A stretch of 64,000 bases of DNA, from the NCBI GenBank assembly GCA_001642945.1, contig LGRT01000013.1, forward strand, positions 1 through 64,000, written 5' to 3'. Below, in pieces: positions 17,306 to 25,334 of the stretch. Position 1 is the first letter of the stretch; each line of letters opens with the position of its first letter. Below the pieces are notes generated by a model. That model was not told the DNA's origin and ran no database searches. It worked only from the letters and a program-made list of their open reading frames with translations. Source of the stretch: Rhodobacteraceae bacterium SB2. GTDB taxonomy: Bacteria; Pseudomonadota; Alphaproteobacteria; Rhodobacterales; Rhodobacteraceae. The translations under genes and the position numbers were made by a program.

Positions 17306-17997
17306 GCTGCGCCTCTTTTTAACTCTGCGATCTCTTCCATACGGAGGATCCGATCAAACCGCGGGCCAAGCCTTTCATCATGGCTGACCATCACAACAGA
17401 TGTGCCCTGTGTTTGAGCTTGCGTGAAGAGCAGATCGAGAAACGCATCTTGGCTGTTTATATCTAAGGCCGAAGTCGGCTCATCCGCAATGATTAAAGGC
17501 GGATGACCGATCAGAGCGCGCGCCACTGCAACGCGTTGCTGTTGCCCCACGCTTAAAGAACTGGCCTTTTCACGCCCAATATCAACCGGCAGACCAAGCG
17601 CGGCGCAAAGGCGTGCTACTTCTGATTTAGCATCTTTAACCCGGTTGCGCCGTATCGGAGCAAAACGCAAAGGCAGTAAAATATTATCGGCCACTGACCC
17701 AAATGGCAGCAGGTTGAATTGCTGAAATATCACCCCCAGCTGCTCGGCGCGGAACCTATCGCGCGCACTAGCTGATAGGTTTGTTATCTCAGTTTTTGCA
17801 ATTTCAACGGAACCCTGATCTGGCAAAAGTGTGCCGCTAATCACGGATAGCAGCGTAGATTTACCTGTGCCGCTTGCCCCCAAAAGCAATAGTTTTTCCC
17901 CGTATGAAACCGTCAAATCGGCTAGACTCAAAGAAAAAGATGATCGGCCCGGCCAACGAAAGAAAACCTTACGAAGCTTAAGAACTGGCTTCGCCAT
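17302..17997 (-). CDS. ABC transporter ATPase (LolD/MacB type, ZrgB-like)
   Basis: Cytoplasmic ATPase of 231 residues with Walker A (Gly-Ala-Ser-Gly-Thr-Gly-Lys-Ser-Thr near 39-47), a signature (Leu-Ser-Val-Gly-Gln-Gln-Gln-Arg) and Walker B (Leu-Ile-Ile-Ala-Asp-Glu-Pro). It partners the FtsX-type permease encoded next. It begins six bases after the stop of the His-rich protein, so the set is one transcription unit. Confidence 0.85.
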   Translation of the reverse strand: MAKPVLKLRKVFFRWPGRSSFSLSLADLTVSYGEKLLLLGASGTGKSTLLSVISGTLLPDQGSVEIAKTEITNLSASARDRFRAEQLGVIFQQFNLLPFGSVADNILLPLRFAPIRRNRVKDAKSEVARLCAALGLPVDIGREKASSLSVGQQQRVAVARALIGHPPLIIADEPTSALDINSQDAFLDLLFTQAQTQGTSVVMVSHDERLGPRFDRILRMEEIAELKRGAA

Positions 17998-18003
17998 CTT
18001 TTT

Positions 18004-18663
18004 TCAAAGCCCCAAATCAAGCCGCGCCGCGCCGCTCTTTATATCAAACGCGCGGGCGCCCGATTGCGATATGAGTTGCAGCGCAACCTGTTTTGAATTC
18101 GGAAACACCTCAAAATAGGCGAATTCAATCTGGGTAAGCGCCTCTATATTGCTGCAGATGAGGCTGTATTCTGCATGAAACTCGGTGTGACCAGAGGATG
18201 CGGCATGCTGCTCTTCATCGTGATCGTTGTGATCTTCATGTTTATGCTCGTGCTCATCATCATGGTCGTCATGATCGTCATGGTCTTGATGCCCAACTTC
18301 GGTATGCGCATCATGGCCTTGGTGATGCTCTTCATTCGCGCCATGATCCGCATCGCTTTCCAATTCTACCTGCACCGCTTGCACTGCGCAGCGCGCCGCT
18401 TTGGGCAAAACAAATAAATCAAGCGGCGCTTCTAATGTTTTTAGCGCCGCAGAAATCGCGGCAAGATCCGCATCGCTTTTCGCTGCATATTCGAAGCCCA
18501 CGATATCAGCACCGGGGGCGTGAAACTCCATCACTACCAGCGGAGCTTCAATCGCGATATTGAGAGCACCAATACCATGTTCATGCGCGTTCAGCTGGCG
18601 CGCGTCTTCCGAAAAAACCGGTGACGCGATAATAAAAAAAATAATAGAGGTTAACGTTTTCAT
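18004..18663 (-). CDS. His/Asp-rich periplasmic zinc-binding protein, DUF2796 (ZrgA-like)
   Basis: Exported protein of 219 residues with a Sec signal (about 1-18), an early Ala-His-Glu-His-Gly motif near residue 27, and a central His/Asp/Glu-rich stretch at about 110-160 with more than 20 His. DUF2796 proteins such as Vibrio ZrgA are zinc-regulated and help zinc uptake. It heads a four-gene unit with the LolD-type ATPase, the FtsX permease and DUF3299. A 114-base gap separates it from the upstream DUF6525 gene, enough for its own promoter, but I see only a weak Zur-like half site there. Confidence 0.8.
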   Translation of the reverse strand: MKTLTSIIFFIIASPVFSEDARQLNAHEHGIGALNIAIEAPLVVMEFHAPGADIVGFEYAAKSDADLAAISAALKTLEAPLDLFVLPKAARCAVQAVQVELESDADHGANEEHHQGHDAHTEVGHQDHDDHDDHDDEHEHKHEDHNDHDEEQHAASSGHTEFHAEYSLICSNIEALTQIEFAYFEVFPNSKQVALQLISQSGARAFDIKSGAARLDLGL

Positions 18664-18777
18664 AATTAAGACCTATTTGATAAAGCTTTTAAATATTATC
18701 TAACGCATCATCCACAGCGCCGTGTACGTTCAATAAGATATCACAATGCCATAAAGGCGCGTTAGTCAAGTTTCGAT

Positions 18778-19056
18778 TTAATCTCCAGCATCTGGATGAT
18801 TTTTGCCCCAAACACGCTCTGCATCTTTTGACAGAAGTCGCCTTTGAATGCGGCTTAGCTCTTCGAAAGCTTTCTCGCGGCTGCCCATTTTCGCCAAGGC
18901 ACGCTCAAACGTTTTGCGCACCGATCTGGGTCTCCACGGCAAATCCGCCGCCGCAATCCAAGCCCGTAACTCTTGCGAAAGCCGATCGAAATCTTGCATA
19001 GGGTCTTCATTTCGTAGCGAAGATTTCAGGCTAGTTTGACCACGATTATGCGCCAT
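18778..19056 (-). CDS. DUF6525 family protein
   Basis: Small basic cytoplasmic protein of 92 residues. It contains two Trp and an Arg-rich amphipathic region (Trp-Arg-Pro-Arg-Ser) and ends with a Val-Trp-Gly segment. It matches DUF6525, a family I know mainly from Rhodobacteraceae. Its ATG at 19056 overlaps the end of the DUF1826 gene by 11 bases, so the two are translationally coupled. Function unknown. Its place at the end of a zinc operon suggests a role in zinc limitation, for example RNA or ribosome binding, but nothing in the sequence proves this. Confidence 0.75.
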   Translation of the reverse strand: MAHNRGQTSLKSSLRNEDPMQDFDRLSQELRAWIAAADLPWRPRSVRKTFERALAKMGSREKAFEELSRIQRRLLSKDAERVWGKNHPDAGD

Positions 19057-19684
19057 TAGACCCCTCATCTAGATCCGAGATTGGATCAAGAACCAGAACC
19101 AATCGGGTTTGGCCTGTGCCTTGAATGGGGGGAGACCGGTGCACCAGATCCAGCTTTGCTTTAGAAGGCCAGCGTTTCCCGCGCAGAACGATTGCTGCTC
19201 CCGTTGGAACCGTGTGAATCGCTTCGGGACCCCCAGCAGCATTTGCCAGCCCATATTGGGTGCCGGTGCCGCGATAGGTACATATAAGCCGCGCGGTTAT
19301 TGCATCTATGTGAAAACGGCTACAGGCATTATGCGAGATAACATCAAGGCGTAAGCGTATATATGGAGCTTTCATAATATGCATAAACGCATCAGAAAGC
19401 TGCTGTGCATGCGCGATAAAGGCGTCGCGTTCCACACAAACCGGCATCTGAGACATGTCACAAATATGAACCAAGGCGCTCTGCACCTGATCAGGTCGCA
19501 AAATAACGCGTGCCTTTGGCAAACAGGCCGGGTCTAATGAGGCGATCCAGGCTAAAATGTGAGAAGATATCTGGGTTTGGCACAATACGGCTGCGCAATC
19601 CGGATCTTGAATAATCGAAAAATCGCTAGCGGTTTGTGCAAGCGCAACCCCCACCAGCGCCTTTTTGTTCTTGTCAAAGAGCAT
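19046..19684 (-). CDS. DUF1826 protein, possible non-haem iron oxygenase
   Basis: Protein of 212 residues in the DUF1826 family, often found beside COG0523 GTPases. A striking residue pattern is visible: His125-x-Asp127, then His182, then Arg194. The spacing and surrounding beta-type sequence match the iron and 2-oxoglutarate ligands of jelly-roll 2OG-Fe(II) dioxygenases. This is my inference and not an established assignment. It starts two bases after the COG0523 gene and its end overlaps DUF6525. It may be a zinc-independent or iron-dependent enzyme induced when zinc is scarce. Confidence 0.78.
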   Translation of the reverse strand: MLFDKNKKALVGVALAQTASDFSIIQDPDCAAVLCQTQISSHILAWIASLDPACLPKARVILRPDQVQSALVHICDMSQMPVCVERDAFIAHAQQLSDAFMHIMKAPYIRLRLDVISHNACSRFHIDAITARLICTYRGTGTQYGLANAAGGPEAIHTVPTGAAIVLRGKRWPSKAKLDLVHRSPPIQGTGQTRLVLVLDPISDLDEGSNGA

Positions 19685-19686
19685 GC

Positions 19687-20901
19687 TTATGCGGCCTCGT
19701 CAGAGCGGCGCCAGATGGGAAAGGGATCGGGCATCTCAAGCGGCAGCGCGCTTGGGGAGGAGGCCATAGAAATCGGAACAAGACAGGCGTCCAATTTGGC
19801 TTTTAGCGCGTTCCAATCAATCCCTGACCCGATAAATACCAGCTCTTGGCGCCGGTCCCCCCATGGCTCTTGCCAATGCGCCTGAACATACGCGTCAACC
19901 CCGTTATGGTCGGGCCAGTTTTCCCGCGCAACCGATGCCCACCACGTGCCCATCGGCTTGACGCTTGACAGCGCACCGGCCAGCGAAAACTCAGCCACCC
20001 AATCTGGCCGCGTACTGATCCAGAAATGTCCTTTCGCACGGATCACACCGGGCAGATCCCCATTCAATGCCGCAAGGATTTTTTCCGGGATAAATGGCTG
20101 GCGCTCCCGATAAACATAGCTGCTCACGCCATATTCTTCGGTTTCGGGCACATGATCAGAAAACCCATAAAGCTCTTTGGCCCACATCGGATGCTCATGG
20201 GCTTTATCAAAATCAAATAGGCCGGTATTGAGTATTTTTTCGGCAGCAACTTCAGACTGGTTGGTTTCAATAATCTCGGCATCCGCATTCAGGCTGCGAA
20301 TGATCTTGCGCGCTGCATCCACCTGCGCTGGGCTGGCATCAGACACCTTATTCAAGATTACAACATCTGCAAATTCTATCTGATCGGTCAACAAATGCAC
20401 CAAGCTGCGCTCATCCTCTTCACCCATCACCTCGCCGCGATCACGCAGGAAATCATGGCTGGAAAAGTCATTTAGCAAATTGACCGCATCCACCACCGTC
20501 ACCATAGTATCCAGCCGCGCCACATCGGACAGGCTTTCCCCAAATTTATCACGAAAATCAAACGTCGCCGCAACCGGAAGCGGTTCAGAAATACCCGTGG
20601 ATTCGATCAATAAATACTCAAATCGGCCCGCTGCAGATAAGCGGCGCACTTCATCAAGTAAATCATCGCGCAGCGTGCAACAGATACAGCCATTTGACAT
20701 CTCAACCAATGTTTCATCGGTGCGGCTCAACTCGGTTTCCGCACGAATGAGATCGGCATCAATATTCACCTCTGACATATCGTTGACAATCACCGCAACA
20801 CGGCGACCTTCACGATTGTTCAATACACGGTTTAAAAGAGTGGTTTTACCAGCTCCTAAGAAGCCAGATAAAACCGTAACCGGAAGTCGTTTATCAGTCA
20901 T
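19687..20901 (-). CDS. COG0523 GTPase, ZigA/ZagA-like zinc metallochaperone
   Basis: G3E-family GTPase of 404 residues. Walker A is Gly-Phe-Leu-Gly-Ala-Gly-Lys-Thr at residues 13-20. The metal motif Cys72-x-Cys74-Cys75 follows, and a CobW C-terminal domain spans about 270-370. The length and C-terminus match the longer Zur-regulated ZigA/YciC subgroup, which uses GTP hydrolysis to deliver zinc to client enzymes during starvation. It lies in a Zur-linked operon behind znuA and a second COG0523 gene, 16 bases downstream of the latter. Confidence 0.88.
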   Translation of the reverse strand: MTDKRLPVTVLSGFLGAGKTTLLNRVLNNREGRRVAVIVNDMSEVNIDADLIRAETELSRTDETLVEMSNGCICCTLRDDLLDEVRRLSAAGRFEYLLIESTGISEPLPVAATFDFRDKFGESLSDVARLDTMVTVVDAVNLLNDFSSHDFLRDRGEVMGEEDERSLVHLLTDQIEFADVVILNKVSDASPAQVDAARKIIRSLNADAEIIETNQSEVAAEKILNTGLFDFDKAHEHPMWAKELYGFSDHVPETEEYGVSSYVYRERQPFIPEKILAALNGDLPGVIRAKGHFWISTRPDWVAEFSLAGALSSVKPMGTWWASVARENWPDHNGVDAYVQAHWQEPWGDRRQELVFIGSGIDWNALKAKLDACLVPISMASSPSALPLEMPDPFPIWRRSDEAA

Positions 20902-20917
20902 AAAGATACCTTATTAT

Positions 20918-21985
20918 TTAGGATGTTAAGGCAGGCTCAGGGGCCCGCACGCGCAGCATATCCAGGCTCCGCTGCAGCTCGGGTCGGGATAAATCACGAG
21001 CAATAATCACAATGCGGGTTCTACGATCCTCTTTCGACCAGTCTTTTAACTGCACAGGTGGTGCAAAAATATGCTGCACCCCGTGGATAACGAAAGGGGC
21101 CTCGATGCCTTCAAGAAACAAAATACCTTTCACACGCAATATATCAGGGCCTCTGATCGCAATAAGCGTGTCGAGCCAAAGATCAAAAGCGGCATCCGGC
21201 AGCGGATCATCCAAAATGATCGAAGCTGATCCAATCCGCGTATCATGCGCTGGCAAAGGCGCGGCTATTTGAACGGCGGGGGCAAAACCGGATAGATTTC
21301 CAAGCGCCTCAAATTTTGGCTTTTCGCCAACTGCCCAATTCAAAGCTTGCTGCTTCGTGGCGTTGTTGTGAAGCGCGCTTAACCCCCATAGTTTTCCAAC
21401 CAAACCCGTGCCTGAGACGGATCGGATGATGGTGATGCCAGGGTTCAAACCATATAAGCGGGTTTCCAAACTCTTCACATCAGCAGGGTTTACGAGATCG
21501 GTTTTGCTTAGAACAATCAGATCCGCCATAGCCGCTTGAGACACGGCCTCAAATTGCGCATCAAGCGTGGCAGCCGCATGCGCGGCATCCACAACCGTTA
21601 CAACGCCGTCCATCCGGGTATTTTTTGCAAGAAAATCATCCACCAGTAACGTCTGCAAGATCGGGCCGGGATCCGCCAATCCGGTGGTTTCGATAACGAT
21701 ACGCTCAAATGCAACTTCATTTTGCACCCGGCGCTCAAACAAATCCGAGATGGTCTGAGAGAGGTCACCACGCACCGAACAGCATAAACACCCCGATCGC
21801 ATTAAAATAATTTCTTCACTGCTTTCTTCGATCAGATCGTGATCCAACCCTGCTTCGCCAAATTCATTGACGATAACAGCCACGCGCCCGGCAGAATTGT
21901 CGGATAAAACGGCATTGAGCAAAGTGGTTTTGCCGGCGCCAAGAAATCCTGTGAGCAATGTTACTGGAACGCGTGGGTCTGCCAT
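20918..21985 (-). CDS. COG0523 GTPase, CobW/YjiA-like zinc metallochaperone
   Basis: G3E-family GTPase of 355 residues with Walker A at residues 13-20, the metal motif Cys66-x-Cys68-Cys69, an Asn/Ser-Lys-x-Asp guanine motif (Ser-Lys-Thr-Asp) near 160, and a CobW C-terminal domain. It is shorter than its neighbour and diverges outside the GTPase motifs, so the pair is not a recent duplication. It starts three bases after znuA. A role in cobalamin synthesis is less likely than zinc delivery, because no cob genes are near. Confidence 0.87.
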   Translation of the reverse strand: MADPRVPVTLLTGFLGAGKTTLLNAVLSDNSAGRVAVIVNEFGEAGLDHDLIEESSEEIILMRSGCLCCSVRGDLSQTISDLFERRVQNEVAFERIVIETTGLADPGPILQTLLVDDFLAKNTRMDGVVTVVDAAHAAATLDAQFEAVSQAAMADLIVLSKTDLVNPADVKSLETRLYGLNPGITIIRSVSGTGLVGKLWGLSALHNNATKQQALNWAVGEKPKFEALGNLSGFAPAVQIAAPLPAHDTRIGSASIILDDPLPDAAFDLWLDTLIAIRGPDILRVKGILFLEGIEAPFVIHGVQHIFAPPVQLKDWSKEDRRTRIVIIARDLSRPELQRSLDMLRVRAPEPALTS

Positions 21986-21988
21986 CGT

Positions 21989-23143
21989 TTAGTTCCCCAA
22001 AGCGTCGAAGAGCGTCGTTGCATTATGGCGCATCATATCAAGATAAGTGGATGCCGGCCCGCTTTGCGCCGAAAGCGCATCTGAGTACAACGTTCCCCCA
22101 ATCGTTGCACCCGTCTCATTTGCGATCTGCTGCATCATACGATTATCAGTGATCGACTCGATAAACACTGCCGAAATGCTTTCTTCGCGAATTTGTGTGA
22201 TCAAGGCAGCGACATCGGCGGCTGAAACTTCGCTATCAGTGCTCATTCCTTGGGGCGCAACAAAGGTCAGATCATACGTTGCCGCAAAATATCCAAAGGC
22301 ATCATGCGGCGTTACCACCGTTCTTTTATCTGCGGGCAAACTTTTCATCATCGCCCCAATATCAGCACGAAGCGTCTCTACCTCAGTTATAAAAGCGGCG
22401 CGATTAGCATAATAATCTCCGGCGTTTTCAGGGTCTGCCTGAGCAAGCCCTGCGGCGATGTTATTGGCATAGATCACGGCATTCTCGAGGCTCTGCCACG
22501 CATGCGGATCAAATGCGCCATGATCATGCCCCGCGTGGTCGTCGTGGTCATCATGCTCATCGTGATCATCATGCTCATCGTGATCTTCGTGATCATCGTG
22601 ATCGTCGTGGTCATCGTGGTCATCGTGGTCATCATGCTCATCGTGGTCATCATGCTCATCGTGGTCATCGTGGTCATCGTGATCGTCGTGGTCATCGTGA
22701 TCATCGTGGTCGTCGTGATCTTCGTGATCTTCGTGATCATCGTGATCATCGTGGTCGTCGTGATCATCGTGGTCGTCGTGATCGTCAAAGGCAATCGGGA
22801 CCACACCGTTTGTCGCTACAACCATGGTACCATCAAATGATGCAGCTTCTGCTAGGCGTTCCAACCAACCCTCAAAGTCAAGACCGTTTAAGAACAAAAC
22901 ATCAGCCTCAGCAACCGAGCGCGCCGCCTTTGGTGTTGGTTGATAGACATGCGCATCGCCATCTGGTCCAACCAGCGTTGTAAGTGCGATATGTTCGCCG
23001 CCGATGCGCTCAACCATATCCCCAAGGATTAAAAAAGTTGCCACAACGGGAAGGGGTTCTTCAGCCCATGAGGCCAAGGGAAACGATAACGAAAAAGCGG
23101 CAAAAGCCGTAGCAGATTTCAGCGTAGAACGTAGAGACGTCAT
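21989..23143 (-). CDS. znuA: Zinc ABC transporter, periplasmic binding protein ZnuA
   Basis: Periplasmic zinc-binding protein of 384 residues. It has a Sec signal (about 1-27), an N-terminal lobe with His65 in an Asp-Ala-His-Val-Tyr motif, an extraordinary acidic/His loop at residues 120-203 made of 28 consecutive three-residue units (Asp/Glu-Asp/Glu-His), then Asp-Pro-His-Ala-Trp and Thr-Pro-His-Asp motifs with further ligands. A charged His loop here is a ZnuA trademark thought to capture zinc, but 28 units is far longer than the E. coli loop. It follows znuB by 10 bases. Confidence 0.93.
   Translation of the reverse strand: MTSLRSTLKSATAFAAFSLSFPLASWAEEPLPVVATFLILGDMVERIGGEHIALTTLVGPDGDAHVYQPTPKAARSVAEADVLFLNGLDFEGWLERLAEAASFDGTMVVATNGVVPIAFDDHDDHDDHDDHDDHDDHEDHEDHDDHDDHDDHDDHDDHDDHDEHDDHDEHDDHDDHDDHDDHDDHEDHDEHDDHDEHDDHDDHAGHDHGAFDPHAWQSLENAVIYANNIAAGLAQADPENAGDYYANRAAFITEVETLRADIGAMMKSLPADKRTVVTPHDAFGYFAATYDLTFVAPQGMSTDSEVSAADVAALITQIREESISAVFIESITDNRMMQQIANETGATIGGTLYSDALSAQSGPASTYLDMMRHNATTLFDALGN
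22535..22786 (-). repeat. Coding tandem repeat of 9-bp Asp-Asp-His units in znuA
   Basis: 252 bases made of 28 in-frame 9-base units, mostly encoding Asp-Asp-His with Glu variants in several units. The codons vary between units (GAT/GAC, CAT/CAC), so the array is not a pure recent expansion. It is likely to vary in copy number between strains and is prone to assembly error. Confidence 0.95.
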
Positions 23144-23153
23144 AATAGTCCTT

Positions 23154-24023
23154 TCAAAGTTTTAAGTTACGGCGTGGTAGGTTTTGAGCAATTGCGCCCC
23201 CCACCGGCCCAAAGATAATTGACAGCCCATAGCCGATGCCGGCCGCCAAAATGATTGCTGGCCCCGAGGGGAGACTGTAATGAAACGATAAGAGTAACCC
23301 GATCACGCTTGAGATCATCGCGATCAACGCGGCAACAGCGATCAAGCCAGCGATTGTTTCCGCCCAAAACTTCGCTGCAGCGCCGGGTAAAATCATAATA
23401 CCCACCGCCATTAAAGTTCCAAGCGCATGAAACCCGGCGACCAAGTTCATCACCACAAGCGCCAAGAAAACAAAATGGGTGATCGCACTGAACTTGCTGA
23501 CAGAGCGCAAAAACTGTGGATCGGCGCATTCTAGCACCAAAGGTCGAAAAAAAAGCGCCAAAACCAAAAGCGATACGCTGGCGAAGGAACACAACAGAAT
23601 AAGCGCGGTATCGTCTAACGCGAGCACCGTTCCAAACAGCACATGCATCAAGTCAACATTATTGCCATGCGTTGATACGATCAGCACGCCGATGGCCAAT
23701 GAGATAAGATAAAACGCAGCCAAGCTTGCATCTTCGCGCAGCGACGTTACCCGCGACACGAAACCAGAGGCCAATGCAACCAGCATGCCTGCGATCAAAC
23801 CTCCAACCGTCATCGCGCCAAGCGAAAGGCCTGAAACCAGATAACCCGTCGCCGCACCTGGTAAAATTGCATGCGCCATTGCATCGCCAGTCAAGCTCAT
23901 ATGCCGCAGCATCAGAAACACCCCCACAGGGGTGGCACCCACCGACACGGCGATACAGCCCAAAAGCGCACGGCGCATGAAGCCGAAATCCACAAAGGGC
24001 GCCAAGAGCACATCCCAGATCAC
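23154..24023 (-). CDS. znuB: Zinc ABC transporter permease ZnuB
   Basis: Inner-membrane permease of 289 residues of the metal ABC-3 family, with about eight membrane segments and the Gly-Asp-Ala-x-Ala-His motif in the N-terminal third. I chose the GTG at 24023 because it overlaps the znuC stop as GTGA and the protein then starts where roseobacter homologues do, as I recall them. The ATG at 24071 would overlap znuC by about 50 bases. It imports zinc with ZnuC and ZnuA. Confidence 0.9.
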   Translation of the reverse strand: MIWDVLLAPFVDFGFMRRALLGCIAVSVGATPVGVFLMLRHMSLTGDAMAHAILPGAATGYLVSGLSLGAMTVGGLIAGMLVALASGFVSRVTSLREDASLAAFYLISLAIGVLIVSTHGNNVDLMHVLFGTVLALDDTALILLCSFASVSLLVLALFFRPLVLECADPQFLRSVSKFSAITHFVFLALVVMNLVAGFHALGTLMAVGIMILPGAAAKFWAETIAGLIAVAALIAMISSVIGLLLSFHYSLPSGPAIILAAGIGYGLSIIFGPVGGAIAQNLPRRNLKL

Positions 24024-24763
24024 GCCGCGCTCTTCCCGCAAGTATGTGGGGTTGCGGCGCAGGCCTCGCACATTTGGCGGGCACGAAACTGGTTTTCGGA
24101 TGTTAAAACTTGTGCCGTAGGCCCATGCGCCACAAGCTGACGCGCAAGCATCATGGTGAATGGAAAATGTGTGCCCACTGTGGCGTAATCATGCAGAACC
24201 GCCAAGATGGTGCGACCTTCCGAATGCCAGCGTTTGATCACATCAATCAAATCAGCCATCGTTTTTGCATCGATCGCGGCGAAGGGCTCATCCAACAAAA
24301 CCAGACGCGCGTCTTGCAAAAGCAGCCGAGCAAACAAAGCCCGCTGCATTTGCCCCCCCGATAAGGATCCAATGGTGCGTCTTTCAAACCCGGTCAAACC
24401 TACCGCAGCAAGGGCAGCATCCACCTTCGCGCGCATCTTGCGGGTCAACCGGCCGAAAGCACCTACCTCGCGCCAGAGCCCCATCGCCACAAGGTCAATC
24501 ACGCATATCGGAAAACTTCCGTCAATCTGGGATTGTTGCGGCAGATAGGCAATCTCATCTTGGCGAAACCCGTCGATCAAAACACCTCCCTTTAAGGGGG
24601 AAATTGCGCCGGTGACACCTTTTAGCAAGGTTGATTTTCCCGCCCCATTCGGGCCAACAATCGCTGTAAGACTGCCCTGTTGAACCTCTGCGTCCAATTC
24701 TTGGACAGCAGGCAGCCGGTCATAACCCAAGGTCAGGTTCTGAAATTTAATCGCACCTGTCAT
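24020..24763 (-). CDS. znuC: Zinc ABC transporter ATPase ZnuC
   Basis: Cytoplasmic ABC ATPase of 247 residues with Walker A (Gly-Pro-Asn-Gly-Ala-Gly-Lys-Ser-Thr), the signature Leu-Ser-Gly-Gly-Gln and Walker B ending Leu-Leu-Asp-Glu-Pro. A His and Cys-containing tail at the C-terminus is common in ZnuC. The ATG at 24763 overlaps the stop of a small upstream ORF (ATGA). The longer frame to 24805 lies inside that ORF and is rejected. Confidence 0.92.
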   Translation of the reverse strand: MTGAIKFQNLTLGYDRLPAVQELDAEVQQGSLTAIVGPNGAGKSTLLKGVTGAISPLKGGVLIDGFRQDEIAYLPQQSQIDGSFPICVIDLVAMGLWREVGAFGRLTRKMRAKVDAALAAVGLTGFERRTIGSLSGGQMQRALFARLLLQDARLVLLDEPFAAIDAKTMADLIDVIKRWHSEGRTILAVLHDYATVGTHFPFTMMLARQLVAHGPTAQVLTSENQFRARQMCEACAATPHTCGKSAA

Positions 24764-24891
24764 AAGGAGCTCAAAGGATTGGTTGCCCAAAAGAAGCCAA
24801 GCCATAGCACGGCAGCAATTAGGCTGGCCACGCCCAATCTAGGCCCTATCCCAATTAGTAAAAGGCGGAAGGGACGCTTGTCTTTTATCAT
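24760..24891 (-). CDS. Small 43-residue membrane protein between zur and znuC
   Basis: Short ORF of 43 codons plus stop, encoding a basic N-terminus (Met-Ile-Lys-Asp-Lys-Arg), one hydrophobic segment at about residues 20-36 and a short polar tail. Its ATG overlaps the zur stop (ATGA) and its TGA overlaps the znuC start (ATGA), so the three genes are translationally coupled. It fills the gap exactly, with no non-coding bases left. I do not recognise a family. It could be a small accessory subunit or regulator of the ZnuBC complex. It is too short for ordinary gene callers with a 60-codon cutoff. Confidence 0.75.
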   Translation of the reverse strand: MIKDKRPFRLLLIGIGPRLGVASLIAAVLWLGFFWATNPLSSL

Positions 24892-25289
24892 ACTGCGGCC
24901 TGCGCGGGTCCACAGCTTGCGCAGATCCCATTCACTTCGATGATATGGCGTTGGGCAGAAAAGCCAGACTTTCGCAACGCGGCGCTCAAACGTGAGAAAA
25001 TATCAGGCTCAAAAGTCTCTTCTACAATGCCACAATCTTCGCATATTGAAAGCACCGAGGCTTGATGATGCGCCTCGCTTTGGCAAGCGACATAGGCATT
25101 CAACGATTCCAAACGATGTATCTGGCCACGCTCGACCAAGGCGGCCAGCGCCCGATACACAGTTGGAGGCGCAATTTTCGGATATGTTTCCTGCAGACGG
25201 TCAAGCAACGTATACGCAGAATGCGGGCTCTTGATATCGCGCAAAATTGCAAGCACTGCCGTTTGCATTTCCTCTCCCCGCTTACCCAT
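24888..25289 (-). CDS. zur: Zinc uptake regulator Zur (Fur family)
   Basis: Fur-family repressor of 133 residues: a winged helix at about 1-75, then a dimerisation domain with the structural zinc pairs Cys83-x-x-Cys86 and Cys123-x-x-Cys126 and a His-rich sensing region (His-His near 74-75). When zinc is sufficient it should repress the downstream zinc genes. A 13-bp Zur-box-like palindrome lies 33 bases upstream of its start, so it is probably autoregulated as the first gene of the operon. Confidence 0.9.
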   Translation of the reverse strand: MGKRGEEMQTAVLAILRDIKSPHSAYTLLDRLQETYPKIAPPTVYRALAALVERGQIHRLESLNAYVACQSEAHHQASVLSICEDCGIVEETFEPDIFSRLSAALRKSGFSAQRHIIEVNGICASCGPAQAAV

Positions 25290-25321
25290 ACCGTGTTCCT
25301 TAGCGACTCAACATGTTGTTG

Positions 25322-25334
25322 GTTATATTATAAC
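25322..25334. promoter_or_regulatory. Zur box candidate
   Basis: Perfect 13-bp palindrome, GTTATA and TATAAC around a central T, 33 bases upstream of zur. It matches the AT-rich core I know for alphaproteobacterial Zur sites (GTTATAnTATAAC). It is well placed to repress the zur-znuCBA-COG0523 operon. Confidence 0.75.

Noticed and set aside
18664-18777. Possible second Zur box ahead of the ZrgA-like gene
   Set aside because: Only one half resembles the consensus (GTTAGATAATATTT on the minus strand). Too weak to list as a site.
22535-22786. Regular short repeat that could be mistaken for a CRISPR array
   Set aside because: The units are 9 bases with no spacers and stay in frame inside znuA.
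22250-22840. Rightward frame encoding a very hydrophobic Val/Ile-rich protein opposite znuA
   Set aside because: It is the antisense reading of the Asp-Asp-His repeat, which gives Val/Ile-rich sequence automatically. No ribosome site.
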